From positions 1-20,059 of the forward strand of contig CAYJJX010000028.1 in NCBI GenBank assembly GCA_964370605.1: DNA of 20,059 nt. The letters are read 5' to 3'. A model generated the notes under the pieces. The model saw only the letters and a program-made list of their open reading frames with translations. It searched no databases and was not told the origin of the DNA. The stretch comes from CAYJBH01 sp964370605. GTDB taxonomy: Bacteria; Bacillota; Clostridia; Oscillospirales; Ruminococcaceae. Positions 1 through 6,968 of this stretch are shown one piece after another. The translations under genes and the position numbers were made by a program. Each line of letters starts with the position of its first letter. Position 1 is the stretch's first letter.

Positions 1-125
1 AAGATGGCAAAACAATCATATCTAACATCGGAACATATACCGATGAAAATGGAAACACACAAAATTACGAAGATGAATTGGTTTTCGACTTCATAGTTAC
101 AGAAAAAGTTACTTATCCTGAATAA
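1..125 (+). CDS. C-terminal fragment of an unrecognised protein (5' truncated)
   Basis: An open frame enters from the left edge (first full codon at base 3) and ends at TAA 123-125, giving about 40 residues ending in KVTYPE. The composition is rich in Thr, Asn, Asp and Glu with alternating hydrophobic residues, which would fit a beta-rich, possibly secreted domain, but no motif identifies a family. The start and most of the gene lie outside the window. It could also be a chance frame, although the codon choice looks like real coding sequence. Confidence 0.5.
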   Translation, partial: DGKTIISNIGTYTDENGNTQNYEDELVFDFIVTEKVTYPE

Positions 126-441
126 AATGAGTATTTCCCGAGGTGATTGATGGAATTGCAAAACCATATTCACGCAATAATTATGATTCGCAAACACAAC
201 GAAACGGGACGGGCAACCCGTCCCCTACCATATCAATCGTGATTGGATTACATAAATCAGGTGTTTCACGAAAAATAGATTTTGCGATTTGGCAACCCTC
301 ATATCACAATCACATAATCAGAAACGAGAAAGAATACCAAAAATAAAGTATATACGTTTGAATTTTTTCAGACACAACGTCCTGTTTTTCTTTGGCGATA
401 GACGCTGAAAAAGACAAGACATCGAAAGGAATGGTACTGTA
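126..441. other. Intergenic region without a supported gene
   Basis: This 316-base stretch holds a GC-rich REP-like hairpin (206-224) and otherwise AT-rich sequence. A 67-codon frame (143-346) runs straight through the hairpin, has no convincing ribosome site, and is not accepted as a gene. The promoter of the downstream isomerase gene must lie here, but no good -35/-10 pair was found; TATA-like bases near 350 have no matching -35. Confidence 0.5.
206..224. repeat. REP-like GC-rich hairpin
   Basis: A perfect 8-bp inverted repeat (GGGACGGG, loop CAA, CCCGTCCC) followed by CTACC, sitting in AT-rich intergenic DNA. Short GC-rich palindromes of this kind are commonly dispersed in intergenic regions of bacterial genomes. 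It has no T-run, so it is not a normal intrinsic terminator. Only one copy is visible here, so its repetitive nature is an inference. Confidence 0.5.
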
Positions 442-1413
442 ATGAAACTTGGTGTATTGACATGTTTAATGTCGGATCGTTCGCTTGAAGATACTCTCAA
501 ATATCTGACCGATCAGGGTGTCGAGGCCATCGAACTCGGCTGTGGCGGTTATCCCGGTGACGCACATGCAAACCCCGATGTTCTTCTGAACGACGAGGCA
601 GAATTTTCGGAATTCATGGCGACCATAAAGAAATACAATCTCACCGTGTCGGCACTTGCCTGCCACGCAAATCCCGTCCATCCCGACAAAGAAATCGCAA
701 AGAGCTTTGACGAAGCGCTGACAAAGGCAATTTTGCTTGCCGAGAAGATGGGTGTAGGTGTGGTCAACACATTTTCCGGTTGTCCCGGTGACAGCGACGA
801 TTCCCATTATCCGAACTGGGTCACCTGCCCATGGCCGGACGACTTTTCTAAGATTTTGGAATGGCAGTGGAGCGAAAAGTTGATTCCGTACTGGACAGAA
901 AAGAATAAGTTTGCGAAAGAGCACGGCGACGTCAAACTTGCAATGGAGATGCACCCCGGTTTTTGCGTCTATAACACCGAGACGGCACTTCGTCTTCGTG
1001 AGGCTTGTGGCGAGAATATCGGTGTGAACTTCGACCCCTCTCACCTCATCTGGCAAGGAATGGATCCTGTGGCGAGCATCAAGGCATTGGGACTTGCCGG
1101 AGCGATGTTCCACTTTCACGCAAAAGATACCAAGATAGATGCGGCAAATACGGCTCTCAACGGCGTGCTTGACACCAAGCATTACGGCGATGAGATAAAT
1201 CGTTCTTGGATATTCCGTTCCTGCGGATTCGGTACCGATGCGGTGCTCTGGAAAGACATGATTTCCATGCTGGCAAAGGTCGGTTATGACGGTGCGCTGT
1301 CTATCGAGCATGAGGACAGCCTTATGTCGGTAGAGGACGGCCTCGGAAAGGCTATAGACTTCTTGAAAGAGATGATCATCAAGGAAAAACCAAAGGGAAT
1401 GTGGTGGGCGTAG
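442..1413 (+). CDS. Sugar phosphate isomerase/epimerase-like TIM-barrel protein
   Basis: The 323-residue product belongs to the xylose-isomerase-like TIM-barrel superfamily (COG1082, IolE/YcjR-like). It begins MKLGVLTCLM and shows the expected barrel signatures: AIELGCGGYPGD near residue 29, AMEMHPG (E169), NFDPSHLIWQG (D198), FHFHAKDT (H226) and SIEHED (E289). By family precedent E169, D198, H226 and E289 are the likely divalent-metal ligands. Such enzymes isomerise or epimerise keto/aldo sugars or inositol derivatives; the substrate cannot be read from sequence. The ATG is preceded by AAAGGA at 425-430. It has no signal peptide, so it is cytoplasmic. It stands alone, converging on the fatty-acid cluster, with a terminator 100 bases downstream. 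A long antisense frame (466-1494) is a shadow. Confidence 0.88.
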   Translation: MKLGVLTCLMSDRSLEDTLKYLTDQGVEAIELGCGGYPGDAHANPDVLLNDEAEFSEFMATIKKYNLTVSALACHANPVHPDKEIAKSFDEALTKAILLAEKMGVGVVNTFSGCPGDSDDSHYPNWVTCPWPDDFSKILEWQWSEKLIPYWTEKNKFAKEHGDVKLAMEMHPGFCVYNTETALRLREACGENIGVNFDPSHLIWQGMDPVASIKALGLAGAMFHFHAKDTKIDAANTALNGVLDTKHYGDEINRSWIFRSCGFGTDAVLWKDMISMLAKVGYDGALSIEHEDSLMSVEDGLGKAIDFLKEMIIKEKPKGMWWA

Positions 1414-1511
1414 ACAGCCATGCAAAAAAACCTTTGTTTTGGCGATGAAATTTTTGATTGCCGAAATACAGCAGTTATAGCAATAGCCTTCCAATCAAAA
1501 ACCAATAAAAG

Positions 1512-1546
1512 AGAGCCGTGCTGTGTTTCCCAGTACGGCTCTTTTT
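1512..1546. terminator. Bidirectional intrinsic terminator between the isomerase gene and the marR gene
   Basis: A 12-bp inverted repeat (AGAGCCGTGCTG at 1512-1523, CAGTACGGCTCT at 1531-1542, one G-U pair) with a 7-base loop is followed by a T-run at 1542-1546. It lies between two converging genes, and the reverse strand also ends in a CTTTTATT tract. It therefore can end both the isomerase transcript (+) and the fatty-acid operon (-). Confidence 0.88.
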
Positions 1547-1593
1547 ATGACTATATTAAAATTGCAATGCACCCTCTGCAACCGTGTGCCTAG

Positions 1594-2073
1594 TTAGGCC
1601 TTCGATGAAGCTGGCGTGACGTTATCGGTGTTGATTTTAATGTTTATCTCCGACATTAACTCGCTTCCGATGATGTTCAGCATCTCTTCGAATTTAGCAA
1701 TCTCTTCTGCAGAAAAACGGTCTTCGATGCGGTTCATAACCTCTTTGAGATAGGAATAACTGACGTTATAGTAGGCGAAATATTTTTCGGTCGGCTCAAT
1801 GTGAAATTCTCGCCTGTCCAGTTCAGAGCGCAACTTTTTGAGATATCCTTTTTGGACAAGGCTGTTTATCTTGTAGGCGGCATTCGGTGGAGAAATGTTC
1901 ATAAACGTAGCAAATTCGTTGACCGTCGGGCATTTCATAGAATGAATAATTTCCATGCAAAATGTCTCAACGGTGGTAAGCGTCGCCTCACGTTGTCCCA
2001 GTTTTGCGAATACCTGCTGATAAAAATGAAGTTTAAATTTTGCGTAAACCTCCGAAAATGCTATATGAAGCAT
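1594..2073 (-). CDS. fabT: MarR-family transcriptional regulator, FabT-like
   Basis: The 159-residue protein has the MarR layout: N-terminal dimerisation helix, a winged helix-turn-helix around residues 50-100 (PTVNEFATFMNISPPNAAYK as the HTH, then the wing ELDRREFHIEP), and a C-terminal helix pair. FabT regulators of Firmicutes repress fatty-acid synthesis genes and use long-chain acyl-ACP as co-repressor. The assignment to FabT rests mainly on location, as the last gene of a fatty-acid synthesis cluster, 35 bases after fabZ. The start at 2071-2073 has a strong AGAAAGGG site (2080-2087 region). In most Firmicutes this regulator is the first gene of the cluster; here it is last. A palindrome ahead of acpP is the natural target. 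The C-terminal tail NTDNVTPASSKA is probably disordered. Confidence 0.85.
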   Translation of the reverse strand: MLHIAFSEVYAKFKLHFYQQVFAKLGQREATLTTVETFCMEIIHSMKCPTVNEFATFMNISPPNAAYKINSLVQKGYLKKLRSELDRREFHIEPTEKYFAYYNVSYSYLKEVMNRIEDRFSAEEIAKFEEMLNIIGSELMSEINIKINTDNVTPASSKA

Positions 2074-2108
2074 GATGTTCCCTTTCTGTAACGCTTTAAA
2101 TCTAAGTG

Positions 2109-2537
2109 CTATACCTCGACTGCGAATGTCAGTTCTGCCACGACAGCAACCTCGTCACCGACCTTTGCCACCGCCTCGCCGAACCCGACCGGACCTCGGC
2201 GACTTGTCAGAGTACAGCTTAGTGTCAGTACATCGCCCGGCACTACCTGCCTTTTAAAACGAGCCTTTTTTATGCCACCAAACAGCACGATTTTTCCTTT
2301 ATATTCCGGCTCGCTCAGTATGGCAACCGCTCCGGTCTGCGCCAGTGCCTCGATGATGAGCACTCCCGGCATCACCGGTTTTTGCGGAAAATGTCCGTTG
2401 AAAAAATCTTCATTGGCGCTCACGCACTTTGTGCCGACGGCACGGACTCCCGGCTCCAATTCATCAATTCTGTCCACCAAAAGCATCGGATAGCGGTGGG
2501 GCAGTATTTCTTTGATCTGCTCAATATTTAAAACCAT
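2109..2537 (-). CDS. fabZ: (3R)-hydroxyacyl-ACP dehydratase FabZ
   Basis: FabZ removes water from (3R)-hydroxyacyl-ACP to give trans-2-enoyl-ACP in the elongation cycle. The 142-residue length is typical of this single-hotdog family. Visible signatures are ILPHRYPMLLVDRI (residues 11-24), the catalytic NGHFP (H49) and PVMPGVLIIEALAQ, with catalytic E63 in the long hotdog helix. The start ATG follows an AAAGGG ribosome site. It lies 102 bases after fabF and 35 bases before the marR gene, on the same strand. No fabM or fabA is seen, so this cluster offers no evident route to unsaturated acyl chains. Confidence 0.97.
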   Translation of the reverse strand: MVLNIEQIKEILPHRYPMLLVDRIDELEPGVRAVGTKCVSANEDFFNGHFPQKPVMPGVLIIEALAQTGAVAILSEPEYKGKIVLFGGIKKARFKRQVVPGDVLTLSCTLTSRRGPVGFGEAVAKVGDEVAVVAELTFAVEV

Positions 2538-2616
2538 TGTTTTGTCCCTTTATGATATTATAATCATTTTAATCTGCAATAATAGTCGTTTAGCTTGAAA
2601 ATCGCCCAAAGATGGA

Positions 2617-2638
2617 TCATAGTGCTAAAGGACTATGA
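2617..2638 (-). other. Small hairpin directly after fabF stop
   Basis: Seven-base arms (TCATAGT 2617-2623, ACTATGA 2632-2638) with an 8-base loop lie immediately downstream of the fabF stop codon. There is no T-run, so it is more likely a 3' mRNA-stabilising or processing hairpin than a terminator. It could be chance. Confidence 0.3.
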
Positions 2639-2639
2639 A

Positions 2640-3881
2640 TTATCCCTCAAACTTTTTGAACACCACACATGCGTTATGTCCACCAAACCCGAGCGAGGTA
2701 GATATGGCATATTTGGTATCGGTTGCCCGTCCGACATTCGGCACAACGTCGAGATCACACTCCGGATCGGGGTTTTGATAACCGATGGTCGGTGGCAAGA
2801 ACCCGTTTTCAACCGCCATGCAGGTTATGATACCCTCCACTGCGCCTGCCGCACCGAGGAGATGTCCCGTCATCGACTTGGTGGAACTGATCGCAAGCTT
2901 ATATGCGTGATCACCGAACGCTGCCTTGATTGCAAGTGTTTCCGCCGCATCGTTGAGCGGCGTCGAGGTGCCGTGTGTGTTAATGTACCCAACCTCTTGC
3001 GGAGTAATGCCGGCACTTTCCACGGCACTTTTCAGCGCATGGGCACCGCCGACTCCCTGCGGATCGGGCGCTGTAATATGGTGCGCGTCACAGCTGGTGC
3101 CGTATCCGACCACCTCACCGAGAATTTTTGCTCCCCTCGCTACTGCGTGGTCATAGTCTTCCAGTATCAGTGCGCCGCCGCCCTCGCCCATGACGAAACC
3201 GCTTCTGTCGGCATCGAACGGTATGGAGGCACGGTTTACATCGTCGGTGACCGCAAGGGCACGAATCGAGGTGAACCCGCCGATGCCAAACGGTGTAATA
3301 GACGCCTCTGTTCCGCCGCAAAGCACGACATCGGCATAGCCGTCCGCAATGTGGCGCATGGCGTCACCGATAGCGTTGGTGGCGGAAGCACAGGCGGTGA
3401 CAGGACAAGCACACATGCCTTTGAAACCCTGCACAATCGCAACATTACCTGCCGGCATGTTTGCGATGCTCATCGGGATAAAGAACGGCGAAACACGGTC
3501 ATAACCCTTGTCGTATCCTTTTTCACACTCTGATTGGATAGAGCGAAGTCCGCCGATTCCGGTGGCGAAGATCACGGCACAGCGATATGGGTCTTCCTTT
3601 TCAATGTCGATGCCGCTCATCTTCATCGCCTGCTCTGACACGGCAATCGCAAATTGGGAGCTTCGATCAAGCTTGCGAATTTCACGCTTGTCGATATACT
3701 CTTCCGGATTGAATTTTTTTGCCTCGGCGGCGATTTTCACCTTCATGTCACTGCAGTCATACCCCTCAATCGGAGAAAATCCGTGCACACCGTTTGATAT
3801 CGACTGCCACATCTCCTCGGCATTATATCCTACTGCCGAGATGCTTCCCCAGCCTGTTATTACCACTCTTTTTCTGTTCAT
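2640..3881 (-). CDS. fabF: Beta-ketoacyl-ACP synthase II FabF
   Basis: FabF condenses malonyl-ACP with a growing acyl-ACP. The 413-residue product has the thiolase-fold KAS II layout, with the catalytic triad Cys-His-His visible as TACAS (C164), NTHGTSTPLND (H303) and KSMTGHLLGAAGA (H340), almost exactly the spacing of the E. coli enzyme. The N terminus RVVITGWGSISAVG and the C-terminal SLGFGGHNACVVFKK are also typical. The ATG (3879-3881) follows a GAGGA site. It is the only ketosynthase in the cluster; no FabH (KAS III) is present, so initiation must come from a gene elsewhere or from decarboxylation of malonyl-ACP. A 202-base gap with several inverted repeats separates it from fabG. Confidence 0.97.
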   Translation of the reverse strand: MNRKRVVITGWGSISAVGYNAEEMWQSISNGVHGFSPIEGYDCSDMKVKIAAEAKKFNPEEYIDKREIRKLDRSSQFAIAVSEQAMKMSGIDIEKEDPYRCAVIFATGIGGLRSIQSECEKGYDKGYDRVSPFFIPMSIANMPAGNVAIVQGFKGMCACPVTACASATNAIGDAMRHIADGYADVVLCGGTEASITPFGIGGFTSIRALAVTDDVNRASIPFDADRSGFVMGEGGGALILEDYDHAVARGAKILGEVVGYGTSCDAHHITAPDPQGVGGAHALKSAVESAGITPQEVGYINTHGTSTPLNDAAETLAIKAAFGDHAYKLAISSTKSMTGHLLGAAGAVEGIITCMAVENGFLPPTIGYQNPDPECDLDVVPNVGRATDTKYAISTSLGFGGHNACVVFKKFEG

Positions 3882-3918
3882 AGTGTTGTCCTCATTTCAG
3901 AATAATCATTCAACGCAG

Positions 3919-3936
3919 AAAACGTTATACCGTTTT
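3919..3936 (-). promoter_or_regulatory. Inverted repeat in the fabF leader
   Basis: AAAACG (3919-3924) and CGTTTT (3931-3936) flank TTATAC, about 40 bases upstream of the fabF start. Either a weak leader hairpin or an operator-type palindrome. The arms are short, so chance is possible. Confidence 0.3.
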
Positions 3937-3957
3937 TCACGCAAACCGTATTGTAAT

Positions 3958-3982
3958 TTGAAACACATAAAGTGTCATTCAA
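3958..3982 (-). promoter_or_regulatory. Imperfect inverted repeat between fabG and fabF
   Basis: TTGAAACAC (3958-3966) mirrors GTGT-CA-TTCAA (3972-3982) around ATAAA, with a two-base bulge. The outer TTGAA/TTCAA arms are AT-rich, as in many MarR-type operators, but they differ from the acpP palindrome. It could be an internal operator or a leader hairpin. Confidence 0.35.
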
Positions 3983-4083
3983 TAGATCGCGGCGCTGATT
4001 TTTGTGTATTATACGCAAATTGAAAGCAGAGATCGCGGCGACATGCAGTTTTTTGCCTACATCATCGCGTATCAACGTTTTGC

Positions 4084-4824
4084 TTACATTCCCATTCCGC
4101 CGTCCACCGACAGCACCTGACCGGTAATATAGCTCGAGGTCGGAAGTGCAAAGAAGGTCACGGCATTTGCGATGTCTTCTGTCTGTCCGAGTGAGCCGAC
4201 CGGAATGTTCATCAATACATTTTGTTTTATCGCATCGGCGAGCACCTCGGTCATGTCCGTTTCGATGAAACCTGGAGCGACAACATTGACAGTAACCCCT
4301 TTTGCGGCAAGTTCTTTTGCAACCGACTTGGAAAAACCGACAAGCCCCGACTTGCTGGCGGCATAGTTGCACTGTCCTGCATTGCCATGCTCTCCCACCA
4401 CACTGCCGATATTGATTATTCTGCCGAAACGTTGTTTCATCATGGGGCGTGCCGCAAATTTTGTGCACAGGAACGCGCCCTTGAGATTGGTGTTTATCAC
4501 ACGGTCAAAATCCTCTTCCGACATTCTCATTATCAGCGTGTCAGCAGTCACTCCAGCATTGTTTACCAGTATGTCGATACTGCCAAACTCTGAAATACAG
4601 CTTTCAATCAGCCCGTTTGCCTGTTCTGAAATCGAGACATCCGCCTGTAAAGACATCGCCTTTACACCTTTTTCTTGGCAAAGGCGTACCGTCTCTGCCG
4701 CCGCATCGGCATTTCCGGAATAGTTGACGACGACGTTTGCGCCGAGTGAGGCAAGGCCGACACAGATAGCACGGCCGATTCCCCGACTGCCTCCCGTGAC
4801 CACAGCGTTCTTTCCGTTTAGCAT
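4084..4824 (-). CDS. fabG: 3-oxoacyl-ACP reductase FabG
   Basis: FabG reduces 3-oxoacyl-ACP to (3R)-hydroxyacyl-ACP with NADPH. The 246-residue length is standard for a classical short-chain dehydrogenase. The Rossmann motif TGGSRGIG (residues 10-17), NNAG (88-91) and the catalytic residues S141, Y154 and K158 (in NYAASKSG) are all present, and the chain ends with the typical TGQVLSVDGGMGM. The ATG (4822-4824) follows AAAGGA. A 12-bp perfect inverted repeat lies just upstream of that ribosome site, and a 211-base gap separates the gene from fabD. Confidence 0.97.
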   Translation of the reverse strand: MLNGKNAVVTGGSRGIGRAICVGLASLGANVVVNYSGNADAAAETVRLCQEKGVKAMSLQADVSISEQANGLIESCISEFGSIDILVNNAGVTADTLIMRMSEEDFDRVINTNLKGAFLCTKFAARPMMKQRFGRIINIGSVVGEHGNAGQCNYAASKSGLVGFSKSVAKELAAKGVTVNVVAPGFIETDMTEVLADAIKQNVLMNIPVGSLGQTEDIANAVTFFALPTSSYITGQVLSVDGGMGM

Positions 4825-4843
4825 CTGATAGTTCCTTTCTCGA

Positions 4844-4872
4844 TGGTTTTTATCCTATTTGGATAAAAACCA
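4844..4872 (-). promoter_or_regulatory. Perfect inverted repeat immediately upstream of the fabG ribosome site
   Basis: Arms of 12 bp (TGGTTTTTATCC at 4844-4855 and its exact complement at 4861-4872) surround TATTT. The element ends about 6 bases before the AAAGGA of fabG. There is no T-run after it on the minus strand, so it is not a standard terminator. It may be an operator, an RNA hairpin controlling fabG translation, or a processing/stability element. Confidence 0.55.
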
Positions 4873-4896
4873 ATTGAATTACTTTTTGTATAATTA

Positions 4897-4910
4897 TTTT
4901 AGTTAAAAAA
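4897..4910. promoter_or_regulatory. Half-site resembling the acpP operator, inside the fabD-fabG gap
   Basis: TTTTAGTTAAAAAA matches the arm of the palindrome ahead of acpP (ATTTAGTTAAAA) over the core TTTAGTTAAAA. A similar core, TTTTAGTTAAT, lies at 5030-5040 over the fabD stop. These may be weak internal regulator sites. The AT-rich background makes chance matches fairly likely. Confidence 0.35.
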
Positions 4911-5035
4911 CGATACGAGATTATTCGAAAAAAATTTGAATTGCAAGGCTGAAGTTTTTGCAATAGTTTCGCTATTACGATTGCCTAAATCACCGTTACA
5001 TAAAATCTCTTCCGGTATGATGTATCGGATTTTAG

Positions 5036-5962
5036 TTAATGGCTATATAATTCGATCACCGTCTTTAGATCGTCGATGTTGTCGACGGAATGGCAGGGTA
5101 TCGACGGTACCGTTTTCTTAACAAATCCGCCCAGCACCTTGCCGGGTCCGATCTCGATGAAACATTCTGCTCCGTCTTGCACCATGTTTTCAATGCAGTC
5201 CTGCATGTATACACTGCTCATCACCTGTTTTGTCAGTATGTCGGCAAGGCTCTCGCCCTCTTTGAGCGGCTTTGCGGTGGTGTTGTGATAGACCGCAGTG
5301 CTCGGCTGATTGAAAGACAGTGTCTTGAAATAATTACAAAGTGCATCGGCGGCTGGCTTCATCAGTTCGGTATGAAATGCGCCGCTCACGTTGAGTGGCA
5401 TACAGCGTTTTGCACCGTTTTGTTTTGCAAGGTCACAGGCTTTGTCTACGGCAGATTTTTCACCGCCTATGACAAGTTGACCTTTGCAGTTATAGTTGGC
5501 TATCGACACAGTCCCCTCGATGGATCGGCAGATTTCGGCGAGCGGTTCACGCTCCATGCCGAGGATCGCCGCCATGCCGCAGTCGAGGCCGTCACAGGCA
5601 GTTTCCATTGCCTTGCCACGAAAGGCAAGCAGCGGCAACAGCTGTTGAAAGGTGAGTGCGCCTGCCGAGTAGAGCGCACAGTATTCCCCAAGACTCAAAC
5701 CTGCCGTCATGCTCGGGGTGATGCCGTTCTCTCGAAGAAGCTCGGTCACACCGACCGCAAAGGTCGCCATAATCGGCTGGGTATATGATGTCTGAGCCAG
5801 CAGTTCTGCAGGGCCATCGGCACAAAGTTTCATCGGATCAAAGTCGAGGAGACTTGCCGCCTCGTCCGCTACCGCACGATAGGTAGGGTAGGCTTCATAA
5901 AAATCGACTCCCATGCCGACACGCTGTGCGCCCTGACCTGCATATAAAAAAGCTATCTTCAA
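5036..5962 (-). CDS. fabD: Malonyl-CoA:ACP transacylase FabD
   Basis: FabD transfers malonyl from CoA to ACP. The 308-residue product shows the nucleophile motif GLSLGEY (S90), the malonate-binding Arg in AFRGKAM (R115), GQG near the N terminus (residues 9-11) and the catalytic His in SGAFHTELM (H197). The only start that gives the full MKIAFLYAGQGAQ N terminus is TTG (5960-5962), placed 8 bases after a strong AGGAAAGGT site; the nearest ATG is out of frame. It begins 2 bases after the fabK stop, so translational coupling is likely. The 211-base gap after it breaks the otherwise tight operon. Confidence 0.96.
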   Translation of the reverse strand: MKIAFLYAGQGAQRVGMGVDFYEAYPTYRAVADEAASLLDFDPMKLCADGPAELLAQTSYTQPIMATFAVGVTELLRENGITPSMTAGLSLGEYCALYSAGALTFQQLLPLLAFRGKAMETACDGLDCGMAAILGMEREPLAEICRSIEGTVSIANYNCKGQLVIGGEKSAVDKACDLAKQNGAKRCMPLNVSGAFHTELMKPAADALCNYFKTLSFNQPSTAVYHNTTAKPLKEGESLADILTKQVMSSVYMQDCIENMVQDGAECFIEIGPGKVLGGFVKKTVPSIPCHSVDNIDDLKTVIELYSH

Positions 5963-5964
5963 GT

Positions 5965-6897
5965 TTACAGACCTTTCCTGTTTGACAATATTTCATTTGC
6001 ATCGTTATAAAGTTGTTCGAATATGGCACGCAGTGGGCGAATTTCGCCGAGTTGACCTATCGTCTGTCCTGCCATGACACTGCCCGTCTTGACGTCGCCG
6101 TCAAACACCGCACGTCTCAGACCGCCAAGTGTAAACATCTCCAATTCCATCTTGTCTGCACCCTCTTTTTCCTTTGCGAGGTATGCCTTTGACATGCTGT
6201 TTTTCACAATGCGCACCGGAGCGCCCACCGTACGACCGGTAACCACCGTGTCGCTTCCGCTTGCCTTAATCAATGCCTGTTTGTAGTTCTCATGGATAGG
6301 GCATTCTTCACTGGCGAGAAGACAGGTGCCTATCTGCACGCCGGAGGCGCCAAGCAACGCCGCCGCCGCCAGCTGTCTGCCGTCCGCAATGCCACCCGCC
6401 GCTATGACCGGAATGTCGACCGTGTCCACAACCTGCGGTGTCAGCACCATGGTGGTCATCTCGCCGACATGTCCACCGCTCTCGGTTCCCTCGGCGATTA
6501 TCGCATCGGCTCCGCATGATGCCACCCTTTTTGCAAGGATCGGTGCCGGAACGACCGGCATGACAAATATTCCGGCTTTTTTCCAGTTTTCCATATATTT
6601 TCCGGGATTTCCTGCTCCGGTAGTCAAAAACTTTACGCCCTCTTCGATCACGACCTCTGCCATTTTGTCCGACTCCGGATTCATCAGCATCATATTGACG
6701 CCAAACGGTTTGTCGGTCTTGGAACGACATATTCTGATCTGCTCACGAAGTGTGTCGGCGGTCAAGGTCGCTCCCGCAATCAATCCCAGCGCACCTGCAT
6801 TTGAAACCGCCGCCGCGAATGCACCGTCGGTGATGTTTGCCATTCCGCCCTGAATAAAGGGAAACTCGGTGCCGAGTAGTTTATTTATGTTCATCAT
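5965..6897 (-). CDS. fabK: Enoyl-ACP reductase II FabK (FMN-dependent)
   Basis: FabK carries out the last step of each elongation cycle, reduction of trans-2-enoyl-ACP, using NAD(P)H and FMN. The 310-residue TIM barrel has the nitronate-monooxygenase/FabK family signatures: FPFIQGGMANIT (residues 12-23), GVNMML, the catalytic-region EGTESGGHVG (H143) and PVIAAGGIADG followed by GASGVQIGTCLLASEE. FabK is found in streptococci, enterococci and many Clostridia in place of FabI, which supports the Firmicute assignment. Of two adjacent ATGs the first (6895-6897) has the better spacing to AAAGGA. It lies between accA (71 bases away) and fabD (2 bases). Confidence 0.96.
   Translation of the reverse strand: MMNINKLLGTEFPFIQGGMANITDGAFAAAVSNAGALGLIAGATLTADTLREQIRICRSKTDKPFGVNMMLMNPESDKMAEVVIEEGVKFLTTGAGNPGKYMENWKKAGIFVMPVVPAPILAKRVASCGADAIIAEGTESGGHVGEMTTMVLTPQVVDTVDIPVIAAGGIADGRQLAAAALLGASGVQIGTCLLASEECPIHENYKQALIKASGSDTVVTGRTVGAPVRIVKNSMSKAYLAKEKEGADKMELEMFTLGGLRRAVFDGDVKTGSVMAGQTIGQLGEIRPLRAIFEQLYNDANEILSNRKGL
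5971..5979 (-). promoter_or_regulatory. Ribosome binding site fixing the TTG start of fabD
   Basis: AGGAAAGGT on the minus strand lies within the end of fabK, 8 bases before TTG at 5960-5962. It supports the unusual start codon. Confidence 0.75.
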
Positions 6898-6968
6898 CTG
6901 TGTTTATCCTTTCTGTATATCCTCTATTCGCTCTTCAAAGTGGTGGCTCGAGCACCGTGAATTTATAT

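Noticed and set aside
143..346. 67-codon frame in the first intergenic region
   Set aside because: It is translated through the REP-like hairpin, lacks a convincing ribosome site and resembles no protein family.
466..1494. 342-codon antisense frame over the isomerase gene
   Set aside because: The plus-strand frame has clear TIM-barrel motifs and a ribosome site; the antisense product is Cys/His/Arg-rich with no recognisable motif.
2595..3533. 312-codon plus-strand frame
   Set aside because: It is the antisense shadow of fabF, whose catalytic residues are all in place.
4008..4013. TATAAT on the minus strand upstream of fabF as an internal promoter
   Set aside because: No acceptable -35 at 16-18 bases and no extended -10 TG, so it cannot be called from sequence alone.
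3878..4468. 196-codon minus-strand frame overlapping fabG and the fabG-fabF gap
   Set aside because: Mostly out-of-frame fabG; the product is Arg/Cys-rich and there is no ribosome site.
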